DNA from: Tannerellaceae bacterium
GTDB taxonomy: Bacteria > Bacteroidota > Bacteroidia > Bacteroidales > Tannerellaceae
DNA: 53,581 nt
Assembly (NCBI GenBank): GCA_021203545.1
Contig: JAJQAZ010000157.1
Coordinates: 1 to 53,581, forward strand
Direction of reading: 5' to 3'
Shown here: positions 35,502-44,681 of the stretch, piece by piece
Layout: each line of letters starts with the position of its first letter
How positions within the stretch are numbered: the first letter of the stretch is position 1
Notes under the pieces: generated by a model
The model's input: only the letters and a program-made list of their open reading frames with translations
The model's database searches: none
Told to the model about the DNA's origin: nothing
Position numbers and translations under genes: made by a program

Positions 35502-36688
35502 CAGAAAACAGGAGTCACATTAATAGTTTCCCACGGTGCGACTTGTACATGTACCCACAGATTCACATCTTCAGGTTCAGGAACCGGAGAGACATCCGCA
35601 TCAGTAAACGCAAGATTAGCAAGTTTATAAATAACATTCCTTTCGAATGTGCCAATTTCCACCCCGTTCTCTATATATCCTGTTACAGTTACATAGCGGG
35701 CTCCCTCCACAGAATCTCCGTCTGAATTAACAAGATTTGTTAGTTTAAGAATAATATGTGGAACCGGACTACTACTACCAAAAACATGATAGGCCCATAC
35801 CCCGTTTGCCGGAGTAATCGAAGCTGTTCCTCCTGTAACAGTAACCGGAATATCCGGATTATCATACAAAGTAGAAAAGTTTGTATAAGCAAAATTGGCA
35901 CTATTTACATCGTACTTGGTTTGATCAGATCCATTATTAACAGGGGCATACGATGCATCTGTCATAGGATCCAGACTTACAGGCATGGTATCAAAATAAT
36001 TATTTATATAAATTCCTTCCAGGGTAAACGACCGGTAACTTGTTCCTGTATAAGTAATCTGTACAATTTCTATACGCGCATTCAAAGGAGCCACCGTCAC
36101 ATCCGCATACATATCAGTAGCTGTCAGGTCTTCCTCTCCCGACCAGCCTTCAGGAACAGAGCCATAATTCTGTACAAAATCTCTGCCATCCATAACAGTT
36201 AATAGCTGCCCGGCAGTAGTTCCATCCGCCAGCCGCGGATAGGCAACCTGTTCAATCTGAAGTGTAACGGCCTGTACCTGCGAAAAAAGTGTACCACGGC
36301 TTATTGGAAAATTAGCTGCCGCTCCGTTCATATTCGAAGAATTATAGTTTCCTACAATATATACCTGGGTAACTGTAGAAGGAATATCCATAAATTCATG
36401 TCCGGCCTCCAATTCTGCCATCGTTATATCAGCATCTGTTCCTACAGTACGCACCTCTTCAACCACTGGGTTAGTACTTCCATCCAGGAAATAAATAATT
36501 GCAGAGAGTAAAGGTGCACTCGTACCGGTTGCAGTTGGTTCATCTGCTTTTGTTCCGCTACCGTTCGACAACTTCAGATAAATAGCTTTTCGAGAATTTC
36601 CTTCCGGAGTTGTGTCTGTTTCTTTATCTGAGCAGGCGCCCAGTAAAACTGCCAGACAGAGAGCAGAGAAGATCATCCTGATTTTCAT
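35501..36688 (-). CDS. major fimbrillin-like lipoprotein (type V pilus subunit)
   Basis: 395 aa. Lipobox LLGACS at residues 15-20; mature part begins after a charged stretch with KAIYLKLSNGSGTKADEP, the Mfa1/FimA-type N-terminal domain, and ends in LWVHVQVAPWETINVTPVF, the C-terminal donor-strand-type sequence found in Bacteroidales fimbrillins. Exported as a lipoprotein and assembled after proteolytic maturation in known members. First and only intact gene of the pilus operon; overlaps the anchor gene by four bases. Confidence 0.88.
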   Translation of the reverse strand: MKIRMIFSALCLAVLLGACSDKETDTTPEGNSRKAIYLKLSNGSGTKADEPTATGTSAPLLSAIIYFLDGSTNPVVEEVRTVGTDADITMAELEAGHEFMDIPSTVTQVYIVGNYNSSNMNGAAANFPISRGTLFSQVQAVTLQIEQVAYPRLADGTTAGQLLTVMDGRDFVQNYGSVPEGWSGEEDLTATDMYADVTVAPLNARIEIVQITYTGTSYRSFTLEGIYINNYFDTMPVSLDPMTDASYAPVNNGSDQTKYDVNSANFAYTNFSTLYDNPDIPVTVTGGTASITPANGVWAYHVFGSSSPVPHIILKLTNLVNSDGDSVEGARYVTVTGYIENGVEIGTFERNVIYKLANLAFTDADVSPVPEPEDVNLWVHVQVAPWETINVTPVF

Positions 36689-36810
36689 AATTACAAAATT
36701 TATTTAGTTAAGATTTTGGATTTTAAACAAACAGAGATGATTAAAAGTTTTTTTAATTCAAAATATGTTTACTATATTTACTACAGTGTTAACGTCAAAA
36801 ACAGAGAGTT

Positions 36811-38127
36811 ATGAAATACCTGATCATCGGTGGAGTAGCCGGAGGCGCAACAGTTGCGGCCCGATTAAGAAGACTGGACGAAAATGCCCGGATCATTCTG
36901 TTCGAAAGAGGCGAATATATATCTTTCGCCAATTGTGGACTACCCTATTACATAGGGGATACGATCCCGGAAAGGGAGAAACTACTGTTACGGTCGCCGG
37001 AAGAATTTATGGAACAACTACAGGTAAAAGTCCGTACCGGACACGAAGTACTATACATCCATAAAGATATAAAAAAAGTAACCGTACAAATCCGGAGCAC
37101 CGGCGAAAACTACCGTGAATCATACGATAAACTGATCCTATCGCCGGGAGCCGAACCAATACGCCCTTCCATTCCCGGTATCGAAAGCAAACATATCTAC
37201 ACAATGCGTACCCTGTCCGACGCCGACCGTATAAAAGCAGCAATTACTTCCGGCACCATACGGGATGCTGTAATCGTAGGCGGAGGATTTATCGGACTGG
37301 AAATGGCCGAAAATCTGGTAAATATGGGATTACATGTAACAATAATTGAAAAAGAAAATCAGGTAATGGCTCCATTGGATTATTTAATGGCCTGCCTGGT
37401 ACAGAATTATTTAAAAGAAAACAACGTCAGACTGATTTTAGGAAATGGAGTAGCCGGCTTTGAAGAAACCGGAAAAGAGATAAGGATTCATCTTGAAAGC
37501 GGAGAACAAATAACGACCGGCCTTGTTTTACTTAGCATCGGAGTCAGGGCGGAAACCCAACTGGCCCGGGATGCCGGACTGGAAACCGGTAATACGGGTG
37601 GTATCAAAGTAAACGAATACCTGCAAACATCGGATAAACATATTTATGCCGTAGGAGATGCTATCGAAGTACTCAATCCGGTTACCGGCAAACCAACCCT
37701 TATTCCCCTTGCAGGCCCGGCAAATAAACAGGCCCGGATTGCAGCCAATAATATAGTAGGTGGAAATAAAGATAAATACAGAGGTACAATTGGTACCGGC
37801 ATCGTTAAAATTTTTGGGCACACTATTGGAGTAACCGGAGCCAATACAAAAACATTGAAACGGGAAAACATGGCTTACCTTTCATCCTACATTCACCCCA
37901 TGTCGCATGCCGGATACTATCCCGGTGCTACCCGTATGTCCATAAAAATAATGTTTTGCCCGGACAACGGCAGACTCCTGGGAGCCCAAATAGTTGGAGA
38001 AGACGGAGTTGATAAAAGAATCGACCTGTTTGCACAGGTAATAAAAAACAATGGCACAGTTCATGATCTTACAACAATTGAACATGCCTATGCTCCCCCC
38101 CCTATTCCTCTGCTAAAGATCCGGTAA
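36811..38127 (+). CDS. cdr: CoA-disulfide reductase (FAD/NADPH), C-terminal rhodanese lost by frameshift
   Basis: 438 aa. FAD-binding GGVAGGATVAARLRRL, active-site cysteine in SFANCGLPYYIGD (Cys42), NAD(P)H-binding VIVGGGFIGLEMAENL, second FAD motif YAVGDAIEV, and C-terminal dimer domain ending HAYAPPPIPLLKIR. The normal end, HAYAPP then YSSAKDPVN and a rhodanese domain, is found directly downstream in another frame; the switch is at a run of eight C (38095-38102). The present product has the length of single-domain CoA-disulfide reductases and could be active without the tail. Confidence 0.9.
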   Translation: MKYLIIGGVAGGATVAARLRRLDENARIILFERGEYISFANCGLPYYIGDTIPEREKLLLRSPEEFMEQLQVKVRTGHEVLYIHKDIKKVTVQIRSTGENYRESYDKLILSPGAEPIRPSIPGIESKHIYTMRTLSDADRIKAAITSGTIRDAVIVGGGFIGLEMAENLVNMGLHVTIIEKENQVMAPLDYLMACLVQNYLKENNVRLILGNGVAGFEETGKEIRIHLESGEQITTGLVLLSIGVRAETQLARDAGLETGNTGGIKVNEYLQTSDKHIYAVGDAIEVLNPVTGKPTLIPLAGPANKQARIAANNIVGGNKDKYRGTIGTGIVKIFGHTIGVTGANTKTLKRENMAYLSSYIHPMSHAGYYPGATRMSIKIMFCPDNGRLLGAQIVGEDGVDKRIDLFAQVIKNNGTVHDLTTIEHAYAPPPIPLLKIR

Positions 38128-38141
38128 ACATAGCGGGATAT

Positions 38142-38459
38142 GTGGCGGAAAACATTCTTTCCGGAAAAGTTAAAATAATTCACTGGCGGGAAATTGATCC
38201 GGCGGATAGGAACATCCTATTAATAGATGTGCGCACACCGGAAGAATTTATCACAGGTTCCATACCCGGCTCCATAAACATTCCCCTGGATGAAATTCGT
38301 AGCCGGCTGGATACCATTCCACAGGATAAACAAATCATCCTTACCTGTGCGGTCGGGCAACGCGGGTATCTCGCTTACAGAATATTAGATCAAAACGGAT
38401 ATAAAAATATTTATAATCTATCCGGAGGGTATCGCACATGGTATGAAGCAAATAGATAA
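38142..38459 (+). pseudogene. rhodanese domain detached from the CoA-disulfide reductase
   Basis: About 105 residues: IHWREIDPADRNILLIDVRTPEEF, GSINIPLDEIR, and the active-site loop ILTCAVGQRGYLAYRIL with the sulfur-accepting Cys, then GGYRTWYEA. It has no ATG; the only near start is a GTG inside what should be the fusion linker (AKDPVNIAGYVAENIL). It is best read as the tail of a CDR-rhodanese fusion cut off by the C8 tract upstream. Independent translation from the GTG is possible but unsupported. Confidence 0.8.
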
Positions 38460-38574
38460 ACGCGCATGTTACATTTGTGCTATTATTTGTACTAATTTTT
38501 ATAGTATAAAGGGAATGTTATGCCTAAAATTGCACTGGAATAATTAATTTAACATGCTAATAAAAAAGAGTACC

Positions 38575-40227
38575 ATGAAAACTATTTTTAGACCTTTGAT
38601 GCTTTTTACCATTCTTGTATCTCTGCCTCTTCTCCTGTTTGCAGAAGAGATTACCATTAAGATCACTAAAAAGTATATTAACCTGCCTGTTTCGCATCAG
38701 GTAAAACGTGATAAAATGACTTTCTCCATAAAAGGGAAAGAAGAGCGTTCGTTTGTAATCCGTCTGGCAAACGAAAATCCGGACTACTGGGTATTCTGTG
38801 ATGTATCCTCCCTTCAGGGAAAAACAGTTCAAATTGCTTATGAAGGCGATCCGGCCGGATTAAAACAAATCTACCAGGCAGATGAAATTGCCGGACAGGA
38901 TAAGATGTATAAAGAAGCAAACCGTCCGCAATATCATTTTACTACCCGCCGCGGATGGATCAACGACCCTAACGGACTTCTTTATTACGATGGCGAATAC
39001 CATCTTTTCTATCAGCATAACCCTTACGAAAGAGAATGGGAAAATATGCACTGGGGACATGCCGTTAGTAAAGACCTGATACATTGGGAAGAACTGCCCG
39101 AAGCCCTGTACCCTGACCAATGGGGAACCATGTTTTCCGGGTCGGCTGTAATCGATTATGAAAACACATCCGGATTTGGTAAAAAAGACATTCCTGCCAT
39201 GGTTGCCATTTATACAGCGGCCGCTCCCGACCGCCAGACACAATGCATAGCTTATAGTCTGGACAAAGGAAGAACATGGACCAAATACGACGGCAATCCG
39301 GTTATTGACTCCAAAGAGAAATGGAACAGTGTAGACACCCGCGACCCCAAAGTATTCTGGTATGCTCCGGGAAATCACTGGGTGATGGTATTAAACGAAC
39401 GCGACGGACACTCTGTTTACACATCCGGCAATCTGAAAGAGTGGACCTATCAAAGCCATGTAACAGGTTTCTGGGAATGTCCTGAACTCTTTGAATTACC
39501 TGTAGACGGCAGTCCCAATAACACCCGTTGGGTAATGTATGGAGCATCCGGTACCTATATGCTCGGATCGTTTGACGGAAAAACATTTACCCCCGAAGCC
39601 GGTAAATATTATTATACAACCGGAACCATTTATGCCGCTCAAACATTTACCAATATTCCGGAAAGCGACGGACGCCGTATCCAGATAGGCTGGTCTCGTT
39701 TAAGCCACCCGGGAATGCCGTTTAACGGTATGATGACACTCCCTACCGAGTTAACATTACAAACAACCAAAGACGGTATCCGTATAGTAAGCCAACCTGT
39801 AAAAGAAGCCGCACAATTATTTACCCGTGTTTTGCAATCCGGCTCTTTAACTGCCGGACAGGCGAACGACAAACTAAAAGAATTTAATCCGGTAGACGGT
39901 TTACGAATCAAAACAACCCTAAAACTCTCTCATGCAACCAGCGCCGGACTCAACCTGAACGGACAGCATATGCTGGATTATGATATGAACTTCAATACCA
40001 TCAATGGAGTTTTCTATTCACCACAGGATATGACCGGTATGGAGATCACAGCCGATATTTATATGGACAGAACCTCTATCGAAGTATTCATCGATGGTGG
40101 CCTGTACTCCTACTCCATGGAACGTCGTGCACATGAAAATAATAACGAAGGTTTCCATTTTTGGGGTAATAACATAGAAATTAAAAACCTGGAAGTTTAT
40201 TCCGTACAATCTATCTGGAATAAATAA
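38575..40227 (+). CDS. GH32 fructan hydrolase (levanase/inulinase/invertase type), exported
   Basis: 550 aa. Signal peptide residues 1-20 (ends LLFA/E). An N-terminal beta-domain (EITIKITKKYINLPVSHQVK) precedes the five-bladed propeller: WINDPNGLLYYDGEYHLFYQ carries the nucleophile Asp, DTRDPKVFW the transition-state RDP motif, and FWECPELFEL the acid/base Glu. The C-terminal beta-sandwich (FINGG-type SIEVFIDGGLYSYS) is complete. Releases fructose from fructans or sucrose. It is the enzymatic core of the fructan utilisation locus; the adjacent sensor is of the fructose-binding type. The ATG at 38575 begins the signal peptide; an ATG at 38554 is possible. Confidence 0.95.
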   Translation: MKTIFRPLMLFTILVSLPLLLFAEEITIKITKKYINLPVSHQVKRDKMTFSIKGKEERSFVIRLANENPDYWVFCDVSSLQGKTVQIAYEGDPAGLKQIYQADEIAGQDKMYKEANRPQYHFTTRRGWINDPNGLLYYDGEYHLFYQHNPYEREWENMHWGHAVSKDLIHWEELPEALYPDQWGTMFSGSAVIDYENTSGFGKKDIPAMVAIYTAAAPDRQTQCIAYSLDKGRTWTKYDGNPVIDSKEKWNSVDTRDPKVFWYAPGNHWVMVLNERDGHSVYTSGNLKEWTYQSHVTGFWECPELFELPVDGSPNNTRWVMYGASGTYMLGSFDGKTFTPEAGKYYYTTGTIYAAQTFTNIPESDGRRIQIGWSRLSHPGMPFNGMMTLPTELTLQTTKDGIRIVSQPVKEAAQLFTRVLQSGSLTAGQANDKLKEFNPVDGLRIKTTLKLSHATSAGLNLNGQHMLDYDMNFNTINGVFYSPQDMTGMEITADIYMDRTSIEVFIDGGLYSYSMERRAHENNNEGFHFWGNNIEIKNLEVYSVQSIWNK

Positions 40228-40245
40228 CAGAAAGGTAAACAATTA

Positions 40246-40504
40246 CCTACGTTCGTCGTAGCGAGGACGCCAATGCCATCAACTTAAGGATTTTTTCTTG
40301 TTGGTCGAAGGGGATTTGCAATCCCCGCCTGTGGGATATAAGGATTTGTAATCCGCTTAAAGATTCCTAACTCTCTATTTAATGGGTATTCATTTGTTTG
40401 CTGGATCACAGATCCTAATACTCGTTAGTCGGGGATTACAAATCCCCTCTGACCAAAAACTCTTAAGTTGATGGCATTGGCGAAGACGCTACGCCGAACG
40501 TAGG
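40246..40504. repeat. palindromic dispersed element, copy A (GH32/regulator gap)
   Basis: About 259 bp with terminal inverted repeats CCTACGTTCG / CGAACGTAGG extending through GTAGCGAGGACGCCAATGCC and its complement near the right end, and internal palindromes GGGGATTTGCAATCCCC and GGGGATTACAAATCCCC. No coding capacity. It accounts for most of the 423-bp gap 40228-40650. Copy B at 43536 is nearly identical in its core and in opposite orientation. Confidence 0.8.
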
Positions 40505-40650
40505 AATAGATTCGTTTTTATTTTCCGCATTCGCAATGAAATGTTAAATTCAAAACGGTTCACTACATGTAAAAAAGAATTTCTTATATTTAATCAGCCT
40601 TTTGATCTCTATAAAGAAGTGAATCTAATTAACCTTTAATTTTTTGCCGT

Positions 40651-43401
40651 ATGAAATATGAAAAACTCATCCTTTTATATATTATCCTGATAGGAATAGT
40701 ATACTGCACAGGTTGTACAAAACAGGAAAATAATCAGAAAAAATTTATAATCGGATTTTCCCAATGCACATCCGACCCCTGGCGGGAAGCTGTTCTATTG
40801 GAAATGCAAATTGAAATCTCCAATTATAAAAATGTTGAATTAGTCGTCTATAATGCTATGGATAACAGCAGCCGGCAGGTATCCCAGATACGCCGGCTGA
40901 TCTCACAAAATGTAGATGTACTAATTATCTCTCCCAACGAAGCTGTGTCCATAACCCCTGTAGCCGTAGAAGCCTATAAAAAAGGCATTCCCACCATTAT
41001 TCACGACCGCAAAATCCAGTCAGACGAATACACCGTATCCATCGGGGCAAACAATTACGACATCGGGTCGGTAATAGGCGAGTATATAAACGAATTACTG
41101 CCTCCCCGCTCCTGCATTCTGGAGGTGTGGGGACTTGAAGGTTCTTCGCCGGCTATAGAAAGACACGAAGGATTCATCAATGCCCTTGATAAAAAGAAAG
41201 AATACAAAGTAAACTATAGCTATGGGAAATGGCACTACAACATAGCAGAGGAAGAAATAGAAAAAATCGAATCCTTCAAAGATATTGACCTTATTTATGC
41301 CCATAATGACCTGATAGCATTTGCTGCACGCGATGTAATCATGCGAAAAGACTCCATATCGGGAAAACGGATCAAATTTATCGGGATTGATGGAGTATAC
41401 GGCGACGGAGCCGGTATTGAAGCCGTTGCCGAAGGCAAACTGGAAGCCTCGTTCCAGTATCCCACCGGTGGAGCCATTGCGATACAGGTAGCCATGGCTA
41501 TTATAAACGGCGAACCTGTTCAGAAAAATTACACATTGAATACAACCATTATAGACAAAACAAATGACAAAACCATTCTTGCACAGTCCGAACAGGTAAA
41601 CAACTACCAGCAACGGATCAATATGCAAAAACAGGTAGAAGATAATCTATTATCCCGTTTCCAGTTTCTGCGTAACTCCACCCTGCTGATTCTGGCCCTA
41701 TTGGCTCTTATCGTTCCCCTTCTTACCTATGTAATGTATATAAATCTAAAGATCAAAAATAAAAACAGAGAACTCTATGAAAAAAATAAACTGGTTGAAT
41801 CACAAAAAGAGGAGCTTTCCATAAAAAATCAACAGATCGAAAACATCTCCAACCAGAAACTGCAATTCTTCACCAATATATCACACGAAATCCGTACTCC
41901 TATCACCCTGATCATCGGCCCTCTTAACAAACTACTGAATAGTCATAAAGTAGATCCCGGCATGCAGGAAGATATGTTATTGATCAAACGGAATGCCGAC
42001 CGCCTTTATCGCATAGTAAACCAGATACTCGATTTCCGCCGCATAGACAACGATAAAATGAAACTCGTACTGCGGGAAATAGATTTAATCACTCTATGCA
42101 TAGAGGTTTTCGATTATTTCCGGGGAATAGCAGAAGAGAAGCAAATCTTTTACGAATTCAGACCGGAACTTAAAACACTTCCTATCTACATGGATATAAA
42201 CAAAATAGAACAGGTATTGGTCAACATATTATCCAATGCTTTCAAATATTCCGGTAAAAAAGGATCAGTTATTTTCCGGATAAAAGATGCGGACGAAAAA
42301 GTGATCATTGAAGTAGAAGACACAGGAAAAGGACTTACCAAAGAGGACCAGGCCCATTTATTCGAACGTTTTTATACCGGCAATATCCAATCCGGTGTAT
42401 CCGGTTTCGGCATTGGGCTGAACCTCTCCAAAGAATACATCGACCTGCACGATGGTTCCATTGATGTAGAAAGCCAGCCGGGCGAATATACCCTTTTCCG
42501 GATCACTCTCTATAAAGACATCAACCATTATACACGCGAATATACAATCGATAACAGGAACCTATCTTCTTTCGACCAGCAAGCGGTAGAAATAGACAAC
42601 ACACTGATCCATGAAAAATTGTCCCGTTGTTACGAATATAAAATTCTGGTAGTAGAAGATGACCCCGAAGTTCGTGGATTCCTGCAACGGGAATTATCCC
42701 AAAACTTCACGGTTAAAACAGCCGATAATGGGAACGAAGCACTCCGCTGCCTCATGGAAGATAATGAGATATCATTAATAGTAAGCGATGTATTAATGCC
42801 CGAGTTAAACGGCTTTCAGTTATGCAACCGTATCAAAAACGATATAGCCTACAGCAATATTCCGGTAATCCTGCTTACAGCCCTTTCGGAAGATAGCCAA
42901 CAACTCTATGGAATAGCCGGAGGTGCCGACGAATATATCCGTAAACCTTTTACAACCGATTTTGTAAAGATCCGTATCATCAATATGATAGAAGAACGCA
43001 ACCGGATGAAACAGGCTTTCATGGAAAAATTAAAAACCGGATTTACCGATCATACCGAAATCAATAAGATCGTAAGTGTAGATGATCTGTTCCGGTTTAA
43101 ACTACTGGAAATAACGGAGCAATCGTATGAAAATTCCGATTTCAGCATAGAAGACCTAAGCGACCAGCTCGGATTATCCCGGGTTCACCTTTACCGTAAA
43201 GTAAAAGCGATTTTCGGACTCTCGCCTACCGATTTTCTCCGCAACTACAGATTAAATAAAGCATTGGGATTATTAGAACAAAAACAATACTCTATCAGTG
43301 AAATCGGCTACATGACAGGCTTTACCTCTCCCGCCTATTTCACCAAATGTTTCAAAGCATTCTACAACAAAACTCCTTCGGAGTTTTTAAATGAAAAGTG
43401 A
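40651..43401 (+). CDS. hybrid two-component sensor/regulator with periplasmic sugar-binding domain (BT1754-like)
   Basis: 916 aa one-protein regulatory system. Order: N-terminal lipobox-like signal (VYCTGC), periplasmic-binding-protein domain of the ribose/fructose type (residues about 30-320: IIGFSQCTSDPWREAV, NVDVLIISPNEA, IHDRKIQSDEYTVSIGANN, AHNDLIAFAARDV), one transmembrane helix (about 342-365), coiled linker, histidine kinase (FFTNISHEIRTP with His412; NILSNAFKYSG; GKGLTKEDQ; GFGIGLNLSK), receiver (VVEDDPEVRG; phosphoacceptor in IVSDVLMPE, Asp713), and AraC-type HTH (LSDQLGLSRVHLYRKVKAIFG). The architecture is that of the Bacteroides levan/fructan regulator BT1754, whose sensor binds fructose (established); fructose as ligand here is inferred from that and from GH32/GH172 neighbours. 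Intact. Confidence 0.92.
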   Translation: MKYEKLILLYIILIGIVYCTGCTKQENNQKKFIIGFSQCTSDPWREAVLLEMQIEISNYKNVELVVYNAMDNSSRQVSQIRRLISQNVDVLIISPNEAVSITPVAVEAYKKGIPTIIHDRKIQSDEYTVSIGANNYDIGSVIGEYINELLPPRSCILEVWGLEGSSPAIERHEGFINALDKKKEYKVNYSYGKWHYNIAEEEIEKIESFKDIDLIYAHNDLIAFAARDVIMRKDSISGKRIKFIGIDGVYGDGAGIEAVAEGKLEASFQYPTGGAIAIQVAMAIINGEPVQKNYTLNTTIIDKTNDKTILAQSEQVNNYQQRINMQKQVEDNLLSRFQFLRNSTLLILALLALIVPLLTYVMYINLKIKNKNRELYEKNKLVESQKEELSIKNQQIENISNQKLQFFTNISHEIRTPITLIIGPLNKLLNSHKVDPGMQEDMLLIKRNADRLYRIVNQILDFRRIDNDKMKLVLREIDLITLCIEVFDYFRGIAEEKQIFYEFRPELKTLPIYMDINKIEQVLVNILSNAFKYSGKKGSVIFRIKDADEKVIIEVEDTGKGLTKEDQAHLFERFYTGNIQSGVSGFGIGLNLSKEYIDLHDGSIDVESQPGEYTLFRITLYKDINHYTREYTIDNRNLSSFDQQAVEIDNTLIHEKLSRCYEYKILVVEDDPEVRGFLQRELSQNFTVKTADNGNEALRCLMEDNEISLIVSDVLMPELNGFQLCNRIKNDIAYSNIPVILLTALSEDSQQLYGIAGGADEYIRKPFTTDFVKIRIINMIEERNRMKQAFMEKLKTGFTDHTEINKIVSVDDLFRFKLLEITEQSYENSDFSIEDLSDQLGLSRVHLYRKVKAIFGLSPTDFLRNYRLNKALGLLEQKQYSISEIGYMTGFTSPAYFTKCFKAFYNKTPSEFLNEK

Positions 43402-43470
43402 AAAATGAAAAATTCCCCGATAGAAAGGCTCCAAACTATTTTGCTGGCCCTTTTGCTACCTTTCGCTGGT

Positions 43471-43822
43471 TTTGCTGGCGCAGATTTAAATCTGTGCCCC
43501 GGTTCGATTGGACAGAGGGGATATAATCCTTTGTTCCCTTTGTTCGGCGTAGCGAGGACGCCAATGCCGCGGACTTAAGAGAATAAAGCATTTTTGGTCG
43601 GAGGGGATTTGTAATCCCCGACTAACGAGTATTAGGATCTGTGATCCGACAAACAAATGAATACCCATTCAATAAAGAGATAAGAATCTTTAAGCGGATT
43701 ACAAATCCTTACATCCCACAGGCGGGGATTGCAAATCCCCTTCGACCAACAAATCGGGGAACAAAAACCCTTAAGCCCGCGACATTGACGTCCTCGCTAC
43801 GCCGAACAAAGGGCTTAAGGCA
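43471..43822. repeat. palindromic dispersed element, copy B (regulator/MFS gap), inverted relative to copy A
   Basis: Terminal inverted repeats CCCTTTGTTCGGCGTAGCG (43536) and its complement ending at 43813, with the same internal palindromes as copy A. Reading its complement gives copy A with only scattered differences. A short leader at 43471-43500 (TTGCTGGCGCAGATTTAAAT) is shared with copy C. The 586-bp gap 43402-43987 holds nothing else recognisable. Confidence 0.8.
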
Positions 43823-43987
43823 AATGCTTTTACTCTCGTTACATGTTATGATACAACAGTTATAGCCTGTTCATCGAAAAAAAAGAATGTAACCGGATTG
43901 ATATATTTTATTACCTCCGTTATACCCGGGCAAATCTTTTGTTTGTAATCTTGTAGTATCGAAAATTGTATTAAAAATATTTTGTTT

Positions 43988-44676
43988 ATGAAAAGGAACA
44001 ATCATACACTATTCTTATACACCTTTATCACTGTATTCGGAGGGATTCTTACAGGGCTCTACATAACAGGTATATCCGGTGCGGTTCCTTTCATTCCGGA
44101 TCATTTCGGACTCACAGACACATTGTTTGGCTTCATTTTAGGAATTCTGATCATAGGATGTCTGGCCGGTGCTTTCGCCGGTAACATAGTAAATAGCAAA
44201 CAGGGTAAAAAAAGGTGCTTATCATCTCAGCTCTTTTATTCACATTGAGTTCTCTGGGCAGCGGATTAAGCACACATATGTATGCATTGACACTTTCCCG
44301 TCTGGCAGGTAGTTTCGCTATTGGGCTCATATCCACAATAACCCCTGTTTATATAGGCAAAATATCCTCCATTAGCCTGAAAGAAATTTTTATCACTTAC
44401 AACCAGGTGGCGATTATAATAGGAATAATAATTGCCTGCATTATTAATTACCTGTTCCTTAATTTCGCTGAAAACTGGCGGTGGATGTTGGCATTTCCAT
44501 CCGCATTCAGTATACTATACCTGGTACTGATTACCGTTTTACCGGAAAATGCTTCTGAAAGTTCTCCGCAAAACAGGGAAATCTCTAAAACAAAAATGAT
44601 TCCCCTGTTAGCAGGAATCCACATCATACTCTATTATACACCATTTATATTGAATGACATAATCTATAAACCATGA
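43988..44676 (+). pseudogene. MFS sugar porter, frameshifted at A7 and truncated after TM6-7
   Basis: Frame 1 gives TM1-2 (FGGILTGLYITGISGAVPFI; GFILGILIIGCLAGAF) to NSKQGKKRCL; the next frame picks up as KVLIISALLFTLSS and continues through RLAGSFAIGLISTITPVYIGKI and NWRWMLAFPSAFSILYLVLI. The switch is at seven A (44207-44213); eight A would keep the frame. After the central loop the gene jumps to GIHIILYYTPFILND, the TM7 region, and stops, so TM8-12 are missing. Only 229 residues of an expected ~450. In fructan loci this position is normally a fructose permease. Confidence 0.85.
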
Positions 44677-44681
44677 TTCAT

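Noticed and set aside
40246-40504. Insertion sequence
   Set aside because: Long terminal inverted repeats are present but there is no transposase or any open frame; it is a non-coding dispersed element.
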